Assembly: GCA_016748015.1 (NCBI GenBank) | Contig: JAAOMT010000735.1 | Coordinates: forward strand, 68,256 to 132,255 | Origin: Geosiphon pyriformis | Lineage: Eukaryota; Glomeromycota; Glomeromycetes; Archaeosporales; Geosiphonaceae | Direction of reading: 5' to 3' | DNA length: 64,000 nt | In this document: positions 1 to 11,510 of the stretch, in pieces | Layout: every line of letters begins with the position of its first letter | How positions within the stretch are numbered: the first letter of the stretch is position 1 | Translations under genes and position numbers: made by a program | Notes under the pieces: generated by a model | What the model saw: the letters and a program-made list of their open reading frames with translations, nothing else | Database searches by the model: none | Told to the model about the DNA's origin: nothing

Positions 1-314
1 CTAGTGTTTCCTGTGGATATTGGAAAATTTTTGTTGGCGTATTGCTCAATTTCTCGATGGATTTTGACAATAGTTGCGGCTATTACTGCTACTTCTTTCG
101 TAGTGTATTGTGATAATTCTCTATACAATCCAAGTTTTGCGTCGTGTGGTTCTTCTTCCTTTCCTATATAATAATTTATTCTGGCATTGATATAATAAGT
201 GAGGGCAGATTCTGCTGGACAACACCCTTCTGGTAATCCAAGATCACTTTGATTTTGTGTGTAAATAGCACGGCAGAATTCAAGAACAGTAAGATTAGGG
301 GTTTTTGTCGCCAC
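1..314 (-). pseudogene. gag N-terminal region of element D (partial)
   Basis: A minus-strand frame stays open from position 314 to the left edge. It begins at a GTG codon in the context AAAGTGGCGAC, equivalent to the gag starts of elements B, C and E (AAAGTGGT...). The protein contains YINARINYYIG, matching YINAKINCLLG in B and E. It is therefore the N-terminal gag segment of this group, ahead of the Retrotrans_gag core. There is no ATG between the LTR and this frame. The remainder lies to the left of the window, so whether it is intact cannot be judged. Confidence 0.7.
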
Positions 315-396
315 TTTTGTCTTTTCCTTTTTAGCAATGAATTATTGCTAATTATTATTTCCTTTTTGATTTTTTTTCCTTGTAGGGTTCACCAAA

Positions 397-1262
397 TGTT
401 ACGGGATGGTTTTCTTGTTATATTTAATTGCTGATATTCCGCTTTAATTGCAATCAGTCTTTTGTGAGTTCCTCAGTTCTATTTGTGTGATAATGTCACT
501 GTTATACTGAAGGCTTTCTTTTTACTGTTGCGGTGTAAGTTATTCTTTAATTCTTGATTGTTGTGTGTGTTTATGTACTCCTTTTCAGAGGCTGAACTGA
601 AATCTACCCACTGTCTGGGGTCTTCTCTGAGGCTATCCTTGCAATTGCCTAATGTGTTTCTCTAATTTAGAAACACAGAATGTTAATGGTCTTTAGCACT
701 TTTCTAATTCTCACAATAAAGCTTTTATCAATTAATAACAATGTGAATAATCTTGATCAAGGATTATTCTTCCAAGGGATTCAGTTGATGAATGATAGTT
801 TCATTCAATAAATAATACAAGTAAGTTTCTTAATACTTTGGGTTGTGATAGTTCAGTTTTAAATATTCTTTTTCATTTCTTTTTGATTTTAAAGGTTTTT
901 TGGGATATTTAATTTGAAAGTATTATTTAAAGTGGAGTTTGTTGGATAAAATTGGATCTATTGCTTGATAAGTTATGATTTTTATTACTTGATTGATTAT
1001 TTCCCAATATTAAAACTACTGTATATATACATGTTTGTAGTTCTATGAGAAAATACTTTCTTTTTGATATATTAACCTGGTATTTGCTGCTATCACCAGT
1101 TGGTGTTGGCTGCTATTGTGAACTGGTGTTTGCCACTATCGTGAGATGGTGTTTGCTACTATGTTAATCATTACCTTTCTAAGATTATTACTGTGCTATA
1201 TTATGATTGAATAGTTTGTATTATTTTTATGATTCTTTTTTCTAAATTCTTAAACTGTAACA
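397..1262 (-). repeat. LTR of element D (866 bp)
   Basis: Plus-strand text begins TGTTACGGG and ends CTGTAACA, with 6-8 bp terminal inverted repeats. Positions 1075-1262 and 397-662 match the two halves of the inverted copy at 25957-26144 and 26238-26502. Directly inside on the minus strand is TTTGGTGAACCC (385-396), the presumed primer binding site. Confidence 0.85.
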
Positions 1263-2083
1263 ACAGAAAGTAGGATGATCAAATTACACAATACCCTGAA
1301 CTTTGTAACATTCAAAAATTCGCCGAAATTTACAGAAATTCGCCAAAATTATGAATAGTTCACCCAAATTAATCAATAGTTTAGCGAAATAACTTGTAGT
1401 TCATCAAAATATATCTTTAGTTTGTCGAAATTTGAGCAAAGAGAAAAAGTGCAAGTTCATAGACTAGTACTACAACAAGTTGTATAAAAGAAGAGCTTTT
1501 TTCTTCTGGAAAATGTATCTTACTTTAGTTTTATTACTTAGAACCATTCCTATACACACAAAAAAAAATAAATATCAAATAATTCGAAAAACCAAATTCT
1601 TTAATTATTTGCACTTGGAAAATCTCCAAGAACCCAACTAACATTTTGAAATTGATTAGCTACCAATTTCAGTAAACTGTTAGTGACTCCAGGTCTAAAT
1701 AGAAAACGTTTTCCTTGATAAAATTTCTATTTCTTTTACATTTCTTTTATTTTTCTTTTCTTTTCTTATTACAATTATTAGGGTAGCCTACAGACAAGAT
1801 TCTTGTAGAAGAGTTGACTTTCACAGCAAAGTAACTATACATTTTAGTGAGCTTCCAGACGAGCAATTCCTGAGAAAGAGTTGACATTTACTACAACATA
1901 ACTACATAAAATAATTGGCACGGAATTGGCCACTCCACTTATAAGCCCAGCAGTTCAAATTATAGGAGATAATTTGAAGATAAATTCAGTTATTGGAGGT
2001 TTAACTACTTCTAGAAAACGTGAATTCACAACAAACAGACATTAACAACATTCAAGAAAAGAGACCAAAAACCTCTGGTAATA
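1263..2083 (+). repeat. LTR G, C-family LTR in plus orientation, left end cut by element D
   Basis: This stretch is the reverse complement of the element C LTRs in organisation. It has the AAATTCGCCGAAATT-like repeats at 1318-1440, a TATAAAA at 1483-1489, a run of TTCTTTT at about 1740-1770, and the LTR end GAGACCAAAAACCTCTGGTAATA (2061-2083). The C family ends ...CTGGTAACA, so the final AATA is a C-to-T change. Its 5' part is missing because D sits there. On the right it runs straight into integrase coding sequence of element A at the codons for AIDYLTKWPEA, so G seems to have inserted into A's integrase. Confidence 0.75.
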
Positions 2084-2990
2084 CCATAGACTACTTAACA
2101 AAATGGCCAGAAGCCAGAGCCATCCAAATAGCAGATACTAAAACAATAGCTGAGTTTGTACACCAAGATTTGATTTGCAGACATGGATGCCCAAAAAAAC
2201 TGCTATCTAATTAAAGAATAGATTTTGTCAATAATATGTTAACCAAATTAAATTAACAGTTTAAAATAAAATATCCTTTATTGTTACCATATTATTCACA
2301 AATGAATGGACTGATAAAACAATTTAACTGAACACTGTATAAAGCATTAGCAAAAACAAGTCATGAAAATAAACAAAAATAAGACTTATTCATACTTTTT
2401 GTACTCTTTGCATACTGAACATTGAAACAAAATATGACTTAGTTCACATCATTCAAACTAATTTATAGAAGAAAAGCTATATTACCAATTGAATGAATGA
2501 TACTGTCCTACTCAACAAAAACAATCACCAAAAAGAATTTTGAAGCTACCTTACACCAAAAAATGTACTAGTTAATGGAAACATTAAAAGACAACCATAA
2601 AATAGCAGCTAACAATATTAGTTACTCTCAAGAATATCAAAAAGAAAGACATAATAACTGCTTACCAGAACAACCAATGGAATTCAAGATTGAAGACCAA
2701 GTACTATTATATTGTACAAAAACTAAGAAACAATAAAGTAAAAAATTAGATCCAAAGTGGGACAGTCCATTCTATATACACAAAGTTTTAGGCAATAGAG
2801 CTTACAAATTACAATTGGAAGACAGAATTTTAAAGAGAGTAGCTTATAAAAACTAGTTAAAAATCTATTATGCAAAACATCAGTCATCATTATTAATACT
2901 TCAGCTAAAAACACAAATTTCATTAATTAAACCAGAAAATATATCATAAGATCTGGAATCAATCATCATTATTAAAACATAGATAATGTG
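2084..2990 (+). pseudogene. integrase (C-terminal two-thirds), element A
   Basis: Retroviral-type DDE integrase fragment. It starts inside the catalytic core at DYLTKWPEARAIQ and continues through ICRHGCPKKLLSN, which corresponds to the second catalytic Asp region (here Asn). It then runs through the third-catalytic-residue region (GLIKQFN, with Lys where Glu is expected). The C-terminal domain follows, with KLDPKWDSPFYIHKVLGNRAYKL near 2740-2815. Many in-frame TAA/TGA codons are present, for example at the position where element J has Trp in KWDLFIP. The zinc-binding N-terminus and first catalytic Asp are absent because LTR G interrupts the gene at its left end. Confidence 0.75.
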
Positions 2991-3063
2991 TAGCAAATTA
3001 AATTAAAAAATTCAAATATATATAACATTCAAAAAAACAGTAAAAAACAATAGAACTTTTAAT

Positions 3064-3778
3064 ATGAATCTGTTAGATTAAATTTTACAACTCTCAAAAC
3101 AATTATTTAATACAATTCAGCAATTTTCTACTTAAATAAAAGTAACAATTAATAGAAAAGAGATATGATATAAAAATAAGAGCAAGAAAGGAGAGGACAA
3201 AAGTTCAACTAGAACTTAATAATCCCATTTTTACTCAATGTTTAAAAGAAAAAATCGGAGAAAAAATTTCTCTTGGGTAAGACAGGGTATAAAAAAAGTT
3301 TATAAAAGATATTTGGTTTTCAAGTTCGAAAAAATAAAAGAAGCTTTAGCTCATGAGACCAAACTCTCTAAAACAGGAGAATGGACGCTTAACAATACCT
3401 AGAAATAGAAAAAAAGACTTCCTTTAGTATATTAAGTTCTATAAAATCAGTGAACAGCTAGATTTGAAAACACTCTATAAAGACTTTAGACAAAAAACTT
3501 TTAACAAAGAAGCAATGCAACAAGTAAAAAAATTCATAGAAAAAAACAACCTGACTCTATATTACAAAGCAGCATACCAACTGTATGCTGTTTTCTAACA
3601 TTGTTCAAATGTATTATTGTATAGATTTATAAAGACTATAACAGTTAACAACATAGAATGAATAACCAATCAACAGTTCAAAGACCTACAAAAAATGATA
3701 CTTGATATAATAATTGAACATTACACAAACAAAGTCAGAATAATAGATATAAATAATTTCGCCAAAACTCAATTCTAA
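3064..3778 (+). pseudogene. ORF3 of element A, conserved accessory ORF of unknown function (decayed)
   Basis: An ATG at 3064 opens a region reading MNLLD-stop-ILQLSKQLF, which matches the ORF3 starts of B (DQILQLSKQLF), J (DNIYSLTQQLF) and C (NIQQLSQKLM). It ends with ...KTQF and TAA at 3776-3778, directly before the polypurine tract. The end matches B (...AGAQF) and J (...DRAQY). Several stops interrupt it. I do not recognise the family. The evidence that it was a real gene is its conserved start, end and place in four elements. Confidence 0.6.
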
Positions 3779-3792
3779 AAAAAGAGGGATAA
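3779..3792 (+). other. polypurine tract of element A
   Basis: AAAAAAGAGGGATAA lies immediately before the LTR start TATTACCT at 3793, in the place where LTR elements prime plus-strand DNA synthesis. Element B has AAAAAGAGAGAGATAA in the same place. Confidence 0.65.
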
Positions 3793-4711
3793 TATTACCT
3801 GAGTAAAAAAAACCAATCCAAAGTTATGAAGAAAACATGACCAAAAATGTAATGACACAAAATAATACAAAATAGCATGTAATAATATAGGATAATGTAT
3901 TATAACATAGTATAACAAGTAATAATATAAGATAATATGTTATAACATAGGATAACTAGTAATAATGTAGAAAAATAAAGCAATAACAGAAATAACAAAG
4001 CAATCAAAAACAATCTTGTAAAACAAAAAGAATATATAAAAATAAGTAGCTATAGAAGTTAGAGAAACATCCAGACAAAAATCAATTTTTTTTTCCTTAT
4101 AATTATTATATCTTACAAAAATAAAAGACTTATTTGAAAAACCACAAAAAAATCTTTAATATATGATCATCAATTATTTTGTGTGTAAATCGAACTAATT
4201 CTTAGTTTATTCTTTTATTTCAGAACAGATGCTCTTAGCATAAACACCTCAAACTCTTAATGATTTGGACCAATTACTCTTGATTATAGTGATTGATAAT
4301 ACTAGTTTATCTTCTTTTATTTTTTTTTATTTTTTATTTTTTTATTTTTTTATTTTCTTTTGTGGAACAGCAATATAGTAAAATTAACTGTCTGGGAATA
4401 GACTTCATAATAACCTGGTAAAAAAAGAAAGCTCTTCCTAAGTTTTGGATATTAATATTATTTTGGTAACTTACTAAAAGGGCAAAAAAACAACACCAGA
4501 CCCTAACAATTGTGCTTGTTAGCTCAGAAAAAATAGCTCATATTTATAAGAAGTTGCAATCAATAAAAGCCAAATTTTTGTGCCTTATAACCAAAAAACT
4601 TAATGGATAAATTCACAACCAGTAAATAAGACTTTTAAAGACTGACAATTAAAACTAAGTTAACAAAATTATGTGAAATACACATTATCAATAATTAAGA
4701 GCACCAAATAT
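3793..4711 (+). repeat. 3' LTR of element A, first part (interrupted by element B)
   Basis: It starts TATTACCTGAGTAAAAAAA, close to the LTR of element E (53139: TATTATTTGAGTAAAAAAA). It carries AT-rich tandem units based on ATAACATGTAATAATATAG (3845-3970), a TATAAAA near 4035-4041, and a poly-T/TTTTATTTT run at 4311-4355. The last bases before B are GAGCACCAAATAT. The LTR resumes at 14689 after B and its target duplication. Confidence 0.75.
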
Positions 4712-5637
4712 TGTTATCCAAATAGAAAAACCAAAAAGCTATGGAAAAACATGACAAAGAAACATAACAAGAAAAATACAGTACAACTTGAGATAACACA
4801 AAACAAAAACAAGCAATAGTTAGCAAATGTGAGCAATAACTAATAAATGCAAACAATAGCTAGTAAATGCAAGCAATAGTTAGCAATAACAAACAATAGT
4901 TAGCAATAGTAAAGCAATTGAAAGCAATCCTGTAAAACCAAAAGAATGTATAAAAACAAATAATTGTAGAAGTTGAAAAGTTAAACAGTTAGTTAAGAAT
5001 CAATTTTACTTTGTATTATACTTATTATATATTTATAGTCTGAAATACAATAAATTATCAAAACCAAATCTAATTCACCACTTTATGTTCTTCTATCTTA
5101 TGGATTTTAATTGAAATTAAAATCAGTATTTCCTACTTTTGTTCCAGGACAGATGCCATTGACATAAACACCTCGAACTCTTAATGATTTGAACCAATTG
5201 TTCTTGATCATGGTAATTAATGGGAACTAATTCTTTTTTTTATTTTTTTTATTTTTTTGGAGTGATAACATAAGAAAATTGACTGTCTTGGAATAGACTT
5301 TATGATAGCCTGGTAAAAAAAAAAAGTGCTCCCTAAGTTTTGGATATTAACGTTATCTTGGTAGCTTACCAGAAGGGTGAAAAGACAATGCCAAACCCTA
5401 ATAACTGTGCTCATTAGCATGGAGAAGAAAGTTCACATTTATAGAAAACATTGCAATTGACAAAAGACAAACTCTGTGCCCTATAACCAAAAAATCAACA
5501 GGTAAATTCACAGCCAGGAATAGATCTTCAGAGACTGATAACACTAACACAGTAGAAAAAATAGACAACTTTGAAAAATAATTCAAAACTAGAGCACCAA
5601 ACGTTATCATCATATCCTACCCAGTTTATCCATAACA
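4712..5637 (+). repeat. 5' LTR of element B (926 bp)
   Basis: It begins TGTTATCC and ends CCATAACA. It includes about six copies of an 18-20 bp unit resembling AGCAATAGTTAGCAAATG (4800-4920), a TATAAAA at 4949-4955 and a poly-T region at 5231-5256. Near the end is AGAGCACCAAA (5591-5601), the candidate self-primer motif. It is 66 bp shorter than the 3' LTR, mainly because of fewer tandem units. Confidence 0.85.
4949..4955 (+). promoter_or_regulatory. TATA box in B 5' LTR
   Basis: TATAAAA preceded by GTAAAACCAAAAGAATG. The same block precedes TATAAAA in the 3' LTR (13989-13995) and in the LTRs of A and E, so this is a conserved core promoter candidate. Confidence 0.55.
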
Positions 5638-5698
5638 TTTAATGCTTCCTGTGAGGTTATAAATCCACAGAGACAAAGCACCCCAGAAATACACAAAA

Positions 5699-7510
5699 GT
5701 GGTAACTATTGGAACAATAGAAAAAGACCACTCCTTATATGGAAGAGCACTATTTCAATACTTTCAAAAAAATCTAGGAATACTAGCAGAAACCACTATC
5801 ACAAAAAGTGATTTTTGCAACTATATTAATGCAAAAATCAACTGCTTGTTAGGCTGTACAACTAATACAAAAAAACTTGGAAAACAAATCTATCAAAGCT
5901 TACTAAGGTACTCAACAACTACTACTACTTGAGCAATCACTGAAACTCTATGCATAGTCAATACAGACATTAAACACTATGTGACAAAATAATTCCTTCA
6001 AGGACAACAACTAGTAGAATCTAATCCAGAGGAATATGAAGACAGATCCAATAATCTCACAACTGTTCAAGACAAGTCCATGGTCAACAAAAAACCAAGG
6101 TTCTTCTCTCTAACAACTTCATCATATTATCAGACACCCCAAAGTAGAATTGTATTTAATCTACCCCCGGAAACCCAGTCGGAAACACCACGAACTCTTG
6201 GAAATTCATACTCTTGGGGTCAACACAATTGAACCAAATCACTAGGAAAATATGGATCACTGTTTGGAAATCTTATCCCAACAGCTGGTCAAACAGAAGG
6301 AAACATGTCAACTTGGAAACAGCCACCAGCACAAAACCCAGCAGAATTAGTATTTCTCCTAATGGAAAAAACAGCTATCTTACAACCTATTGGTTCCAGC
6401 AACAAAAAAAAACAACCAGCATTAGCACCCAGAAAACATTCGAATATACAGACATTAATCCCCTTAACCATAACCAGTAATATTTTATCCATTAACCAGA
6501 TCATGGTCTACCAGAATATTACTAAATTGGAGAAATTTTTTGGTGAAGAAGATAATACATATTCTTAGATCATGGATGCCAAGAAAGCAATTACTGTTAA
6601 TGGATAGGATAATGACTACACAATTTAGGTACTGCCATTCTTTCTGACCAGAACTGCCAATTTGTGGTACCAGAGTCTTGCAAAAAAACCTACCTCCTTT
6701 GTGGAGTTTAAACTTGTCTTTCTGCAATACTTCTGTGACCCTAATACACTCATCCGATTGCAAAATCAATTCAGTATAATAAAACAAAATGACCATAAAA
6801 CAGTAACTACTTATTTCAGAAGATTTAATCAGGTCCTTCAACAAATCCTAGCCATCGAACAGAATTATTATACCACCACACAAGTTCTCAATTAATTCAT
6901 TAAAGGACTAAAGAGCAGCCTCTTAAAATCTATATAATCTTGTCATCTGACAAATCTACAAGAAGCAATCACTCTCACTTGCAATTTTGAATCCACAGAA
7001 CAAGAAATGAACCATACCCAAGCTGTAAATTTAGCCATCAATAGAACCTCTGACATCGATGTAAAGATAATCCAATTAAGTGAGAAATTAACTCAGAAAA
7101 TTGAGAGATTCTTAGTTGGAACCACAGGAACTTACTAACTACCACAACAAAGAGAAAATAACAACAACAGCAGATATCCACAGCAACAAAACCATCAGCA
7201 ACAGCAACAATCTTGGAGATCTGATTCCTGCAACTGTTACTACTGCCAGAAACTTGGACACATTGCCCATAACTGCAGAAAAAAAATAATAGACCAAAAT
7301 CAAGAAAACCAATACCAGCAACCAAGATATCAGCAAAACATAGTATCCCAATATTCCATCCCTCAAAATCCACTTCTCCAGTATGCACAACAAATCCCAT
7401 ATACTCAATCACTGTTCCAGAATTATTATTAATCACAACCAATAACACAAACAATCTCTTACTATCAAACTCCCCTTATAGTCAGCCCAAACTTCAAGCT
7501 ATAGACTATA
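5699..7510 (+). pseudogene. gag, element B
   Basis: Structural capsid/nucleocapsid protein. The frame opens at a GTG (5699) in AAAAGTGGTAAC; no ATG lies between the LTR and this point. The N-terminal block includes CNYINAKINCLLG. The Retrotrans_gag-like core follows at about 6570-7050 (AKKAITVNG ... LPFFLTRTANLWYQSLA ... FVEFKLVFLQYF ... VTTYFRRFNQVLQQI). A Q/N-rich tail comes next, with a CCHC zinc knuckle CYYCQKLGHIAHNC (7235-7276). In-frame stops include 5929-5933 (TGA), 6568 (TAG) and 6894 (TAA), and frameshifts follow the knuckle. It cannot make a full-length protein as it stands. Confidence 0.75.
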
Positions 7511-7849
7511 ATTAGAGATGGAGGAATCCCAACAACAATCAGGTGCAAACCAACAGTGGACCATCTTGACCAATCTCTCGCAGTTCTGCACAATTTTGAC
7601 CAGCACCAACTGGATATCCAAATCAAGCTTCCTATCTCAGTCTTGTGGAAGACCAGAATTTTGATAAATCTACACCTATGGAAGAAAGAGATGTAAAACA
7701 AATCTTCCAACCTTCTAAGCAAACAAAAAGCAATATCTCACCAGCCACTATTATTGAGAACACCACTTTAGCTGTTATATTTCCTTTTGACATCAATAAT
7801 TTGAACACCCATAGCCTTTTTAGTGGAGCAGTCATCAATTAGAATAAAC

Positions 7850-8240
7850 CAATAACGGCCCTATACACTGATGTTAAAGTCAAAAAAATAGACATTAAAT
7901 TAATCTTGAATAGCAGATCAGCCGGTAGCATAATTACAAAGCAGCTTATGAACCAACTAAGTTGCCAAATAGATCATGCTGCTACTGCCTGGATCATTAC
8001 AGTAAATGGAAACACAAAAACCCCAATAGAAGAAATTAACAACTTCCCCTTTGAGATTAATGGAATCCAGATCCTTACCAAAGTACTCATCATGAAAGCT
8101 ACTTAATATCAAGCTCTAATAGGAAATGATTGGTTGTCAAAAGCCAATGCTATACTTGACTAGAATATCCAAGAACTTTAACTCACATTTAATGGACAGC
8201 ATGTCTGAGTTCCAGCTACATGCAGACACTTTAAAACCCA
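7850..8240 (+). pseudogene. retropepsin-like protease region, element B
   Basis: Aspartic protease domain expected to process Gag-Pol. The segment reads KLILNSRSAGSIITKQLMNQL (7885-7950), where element C has LILDSGSAGSII. The catalytic DSG triad is therefore Asn-Ser-Arg in B, consistent with two G-to-A changes. The rest of the domain (TPIEEINNFPFEINGIQILTK...) is well preserved up to a TAA at 8104-8106. Loss of the catalytic Asp would be expected to abolish activity. Confidence 0.7.
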
Positions 8241-8454
8241 ACATACTGAGAAATCTCTAATTGAATTCGAAAACACACCACTACCACTGACCATTGAGAT
8301 CTATCAGATTTCATGGGTGGACAATTATTGAACTGAACTACTCTTACCACCAACCTGAAAAGAAAAAGAAAAAGACAGAGCTGAAAAAGAATTCCAATCA
8401 TTATCATTAGAATATATAATCTCAAACCAAAGAAATTTATTTTATCAATCTTCA

Positions 8455-9180
8455 AAACTAATATGTGTCGATTGTGAAAAGAAGCTATCCACAATGGGCA
8501 CATGTATCGGGAACAACAAAAAATAGCCCACTGCTACCAAATATTACTGGAGACTTTGTGTACTGAAAAGATTTGGATGACCAAAACAACAAAGCAAGTA
8601 GGACAATATGCCATGCCTCACATGTGGCAAGATCCTGTCTGATGAAGAACTCTGAAATGATGTGCCTGACAGAGGAAGAACATGTGACAAGGCTTGTCAA
8701 TATACCATATTAATTAATGATTGGGTATGAAAAGGAACCCTTATCAAGGACACTTGAAAACAAACACTTAATAGACTGGACAGTTATCCACATAATAATC
8801 ACAAAATCTGGAGAATGGCAAGCACCAAAGCTGAAGGTGCCATGCCTAAAAAAATATGAGAAATCAAGGACAATTCTTTGATGCCTGAATATAATAGACC
8901 TGACTACCCCACAAATGATTTCTTTATAGATAACTTCGATGCATTTCAGAACTGATATTAAGAATTGGCCCCGACCCGAAAAGAGCAAAAACAGTGGCTA
9001 GTTGATCTAAATACCAAACTATGCAATCACTGCTTAATTTTTTACCACTTTTAATACTGTGACAAATGTGATCTTATGTTCAACCCACCTCCCAGAATCC
9101 TATACCTGATCACCAAATTACTTGAGCCTAAGAAAAAAAAGAAATTACTCACCAAGGACATGTTATTTCAAGAGCCAAAT
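8455..9180 (+). pseudogene. Cys-rich multi-CXXC module, element B
   Basis: Between protease and dUTPase lies a block rich in paired cysteines: CVDCEKKLSTMGTC near 8467, PCLTCGKILSD near 8620, CDKACQY near 8690, and LCNHCLIF ... YCDKC near 9018-9070. The same spacing and words occur in C (24330-23700), E (57003-57640) and J (64000-63500). The pairs suggest several zinc-binding ribbons. I do not recognise the domain. Stops at 8524-8526 (TAG) and several TGA codons break it. Confidence 0.6.
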
Positions 9181-9665
9181 TAGACTACCAAAATAAAACA
9201 ATACTTCGCATATTCCGATCTCTCCAAAAAATTAGAATTAAAATGGTACAGTAACAATGACAAAGGAATATGTCCAGAAAGAGCACATAAGACTGATGCA
9301 AATTTTGACTTAAGATATACTGAACAATCACTTATAGTTATAGCCCCACATTCTCTGGTAAAAATAGATCTCAAAATAGTACTATAAATTTCTGTTAGCA
9401 TCATAGTACAAGTAGTGTCTAAATCAAGCCTTGCAAAGAAAAAAATTAACATAAAAGGAGGAATTATTGATGCTGGATATATGGAAAACATCATCATGAT
9501 GCTACAGAACAATTCAGACAAATCTTACAAGATTGAATCTCATGAAAAAATCACCTAAGCTATCTTTCTATCTTTAGTCAAAATACTCTAACTAGTCCCA
9601 GTTATCACCTAAGAAAAATTAGGCCTTACTGCTTAAGGAATCAATGGGTTTGGCTTAAGTAAAAA
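9181..9665 (+). pseudogene. dUTPase domain, element B
   Basis: Trimeric dUTPase-type fold, hydrolysing dUTP to dUMP to limit uracil incorporation during reverse transcription. Recognisable motifs are ERAHKTDANFDLRY (motif 1), VSKSSLAKKKINI (motif 2, normally SRSSLA-like), GGIIDAGYMENIIM (motif 3), HEKIT (motif 4) and GINGFGLSKK (motif 5, FGS-like). Stops at about 9386 and 9556 and the degenerate motifs 2 and 4 argue against activity. Element C carries the best-preserved version. Confidence 0.7.
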
Positions 9666-10062
9666 AGAGAACGTAATGGTCAATTTTATGGAGGAGGATA
9701 GTAACCAGATAAAACTTATCTATACCAACACCATTATTTCCATCCCTCCTTATTGGCAGTACATTCTCAAAGTTGACTGGAGAATTCAGAACTAAGCACT
9801 AATCTTCAAGGCCGATCCCGAGATCTGCTCACTAGCCGACATTGTTAACCTGTACTTACCAGCCAAAGCTTATAAACACTTCAAAATTCCTATCCACAAT
9901 CTGACCAAAGACATTATCAAAATTCCTAAGGGAACTCTCATTGGTTCCATATCTTCAGATATTCAGAATCCAGAAAAACTCCAGCTCATTCCAGATTTTG
10001 CTCAATTGTTCTTGTTCTGTAATATTACCTTACAAGTATGAAACCTGCCAAAAAAAAGTTAC

Positions 10063-10790
10063 TTGTTCATGCCAGAAGAAATCAATAAACTCAATCTGAG
10101 AAACTTGAACACTTTACAGCAAATACAACTTAAGATTCTATTGAACCAATACACTGATGTCTTTGTTAGCAAAAATGAGTTTGGACACACAGACATTATG
10201 AAACACCAGATTGACACTGGAGATACTCAACATATTAAACAGCAAGCTTATTGAGTACCCCTATCTGGCAATAATTTGATTAAGCAAGAAGTACAATAAA
10301 TGCTTAACAATGGACTGATTAAAGAATCATTAAGCTTTTGGTCCTCTCCAGTGGTCTTAGTTACAAAGAAGAATGGAAAAATACAATTCTGTGTGGATTA
10401 CCAGAAATTAAACAGTGTTACCTGAAAAGATAGCTATTCTACTTCTCTTATCCAAGAAATTCTAAACAACTTAGAAAAGAAAAAATGGTTTTCATCACTA
10501 AATCTAGCCAGTGGATATTGGCAAGTTGAAATGAACCTGAAAGACAAAGAGAAAACAGTATTCACCATATGAAACAGAAATTTTGAATTCAATGTAATGC
10601 CTTTCAGATTGTGCAATGCTCTCATTACCTTCCAACGTCTCATGGATGTTATGTATAAAAAAATTTTGTGGAAATCAGTTGTAGTATACTTGGACAACAC
10701 CAATATCTTCTCGGAAATATTTGATGAACATTTGCTCTACCTGCAACAAGTCTTTAAATGTTTTTGAAGTGCCAGATTGAAACTCAACCC
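10063..10790 (+). pseudogene. reverse transcriptase, element B
   Basis: RT fingers/palm. The upstream part contains TDIMKHQIDTGDTQ and SPVVLVTKKNGKIQFCVDYQKLNSV. The palm follows with KWFSSLNLASGYWQVEM (Asn where the first catalytic Asp is expected), FNVMPFRLCNALITFQ, and VVYLDNTNIF at about 10680-10710. The YLDD catalytic pair is YLDN here. Stops at 10252 (TGA), 10297 (TAA), 10423 (TGA), 10570 (TGA) and 10765 (TGA) interrupt it. Losing one of the paired Asp residues would be expected to kill polymerisation. Confidence 0.8.
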
Positions 10791-11510
10791 TGATAAATGC
10801 TTCTTTAGGAAAACCAAACTGAAATTTTTAGGACACATGATTGGCAAGAACAAAGTAAAACCCCACCCAGACAAAATCCAAAAGATCAAGAATTTTCTAG
10901 CCCCAATTAACCTACAAGAGCTACGAGGATTTTTAGGATTGGCTGGATATTACCGCCAATTCGTCAAAGGATTCTCAACTATCACAAAACCCCTTTATCA
11001 CTTGTTGTCCAAATACATGCCATACCTGTGAAAAAAAAAGCAACAAAAAGTCTTTAATTATCTTAAACAGCAATTAATCATATCTTTAATACTAATCTAT
11101 TCTTACTTTACCAAACAATTCATTATTGCTACAGATGTATCAAAAAAATGCACTAAGAGCTGTATTATTACAAATAGAACCAGACAGAAGAGAACATCCA
11201 ATTGTCTATGCCAGTCACAGTACCAGCCCAGTAGAAAAAATATATAGCCCAACAGATTTAGAATGCCTCACCATTTATTGGGCCATACAAACATAAAAAC
11301 ACTATTTCCAACAACTATTTAACTTATATACCAATTATAAAAGACTCATTTGGTTACTCAATAACCCACAACTAGAAGAAAAATATGCTAGATAGAGTAC
11401 TTATCTGCAACAATTTCCACTCAAAGTTCATTACAAAGAAGAATCCAAAAACACCAATGCCAACAGTTTGTCGAGGATGCCACAAACCTAATCTCAGACT
11501 CATGAACACA
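10777..11510 (+). pseudogene. RT connection and RNase H region, element B
   Basis: A clean frame, 10777-11031, reads LNPDKCFFRKTKLKFLGHMI ... LRGFLGLAGYYRQFVKGF, the RT thumb/connection typical of Ty3/gypsy. RNase H follows with IIATDVSKK (about 11125), then in shifted frames LECLTIYWAIQT and a TNANSLSRMPQT end near 11490. At least two frameshifts and several stops are present. Confidence 0.75.

Larger units (their letters stand above)
1..1262 (-). mobile_element. LTR retrotransposon D, 5' LTR plus start of gag, runs off the left edge
   Basis: On the minus strand this reads LTR (1262 to 397), a short leader, then a gag reading frame open to the window edge. The LTR ends are TGTTAC...GTAACA, an inverted repeat typical of LTR elements. 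The same LTR sequence occurs inverted at 25957-26502. The flank at 1263 onwards is an LTR of another family (G), so D appears inserted into G. The other end of D lies outside the window, so completeness is unknown. Confidence 0.8.
2084..4711 (+). mobile_element. LTR retrotransposon A, 3' part (integrase, ORF3, 3' LTR)
   Basis: A run of integrase-like codons (2084-2990), an ORF3-like region (3064-3778), a polypurine tract (3779-3792) and then an LTR starting TATTACCTGAG at 3793. The 5' portion is replaced by LTR G and lies left of the window. The 3' LTR is broken at 4711 by element B and resumes after B (14689-14724). The coding parts carry many stops, so the copy is dead. Confidence 0.75.
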
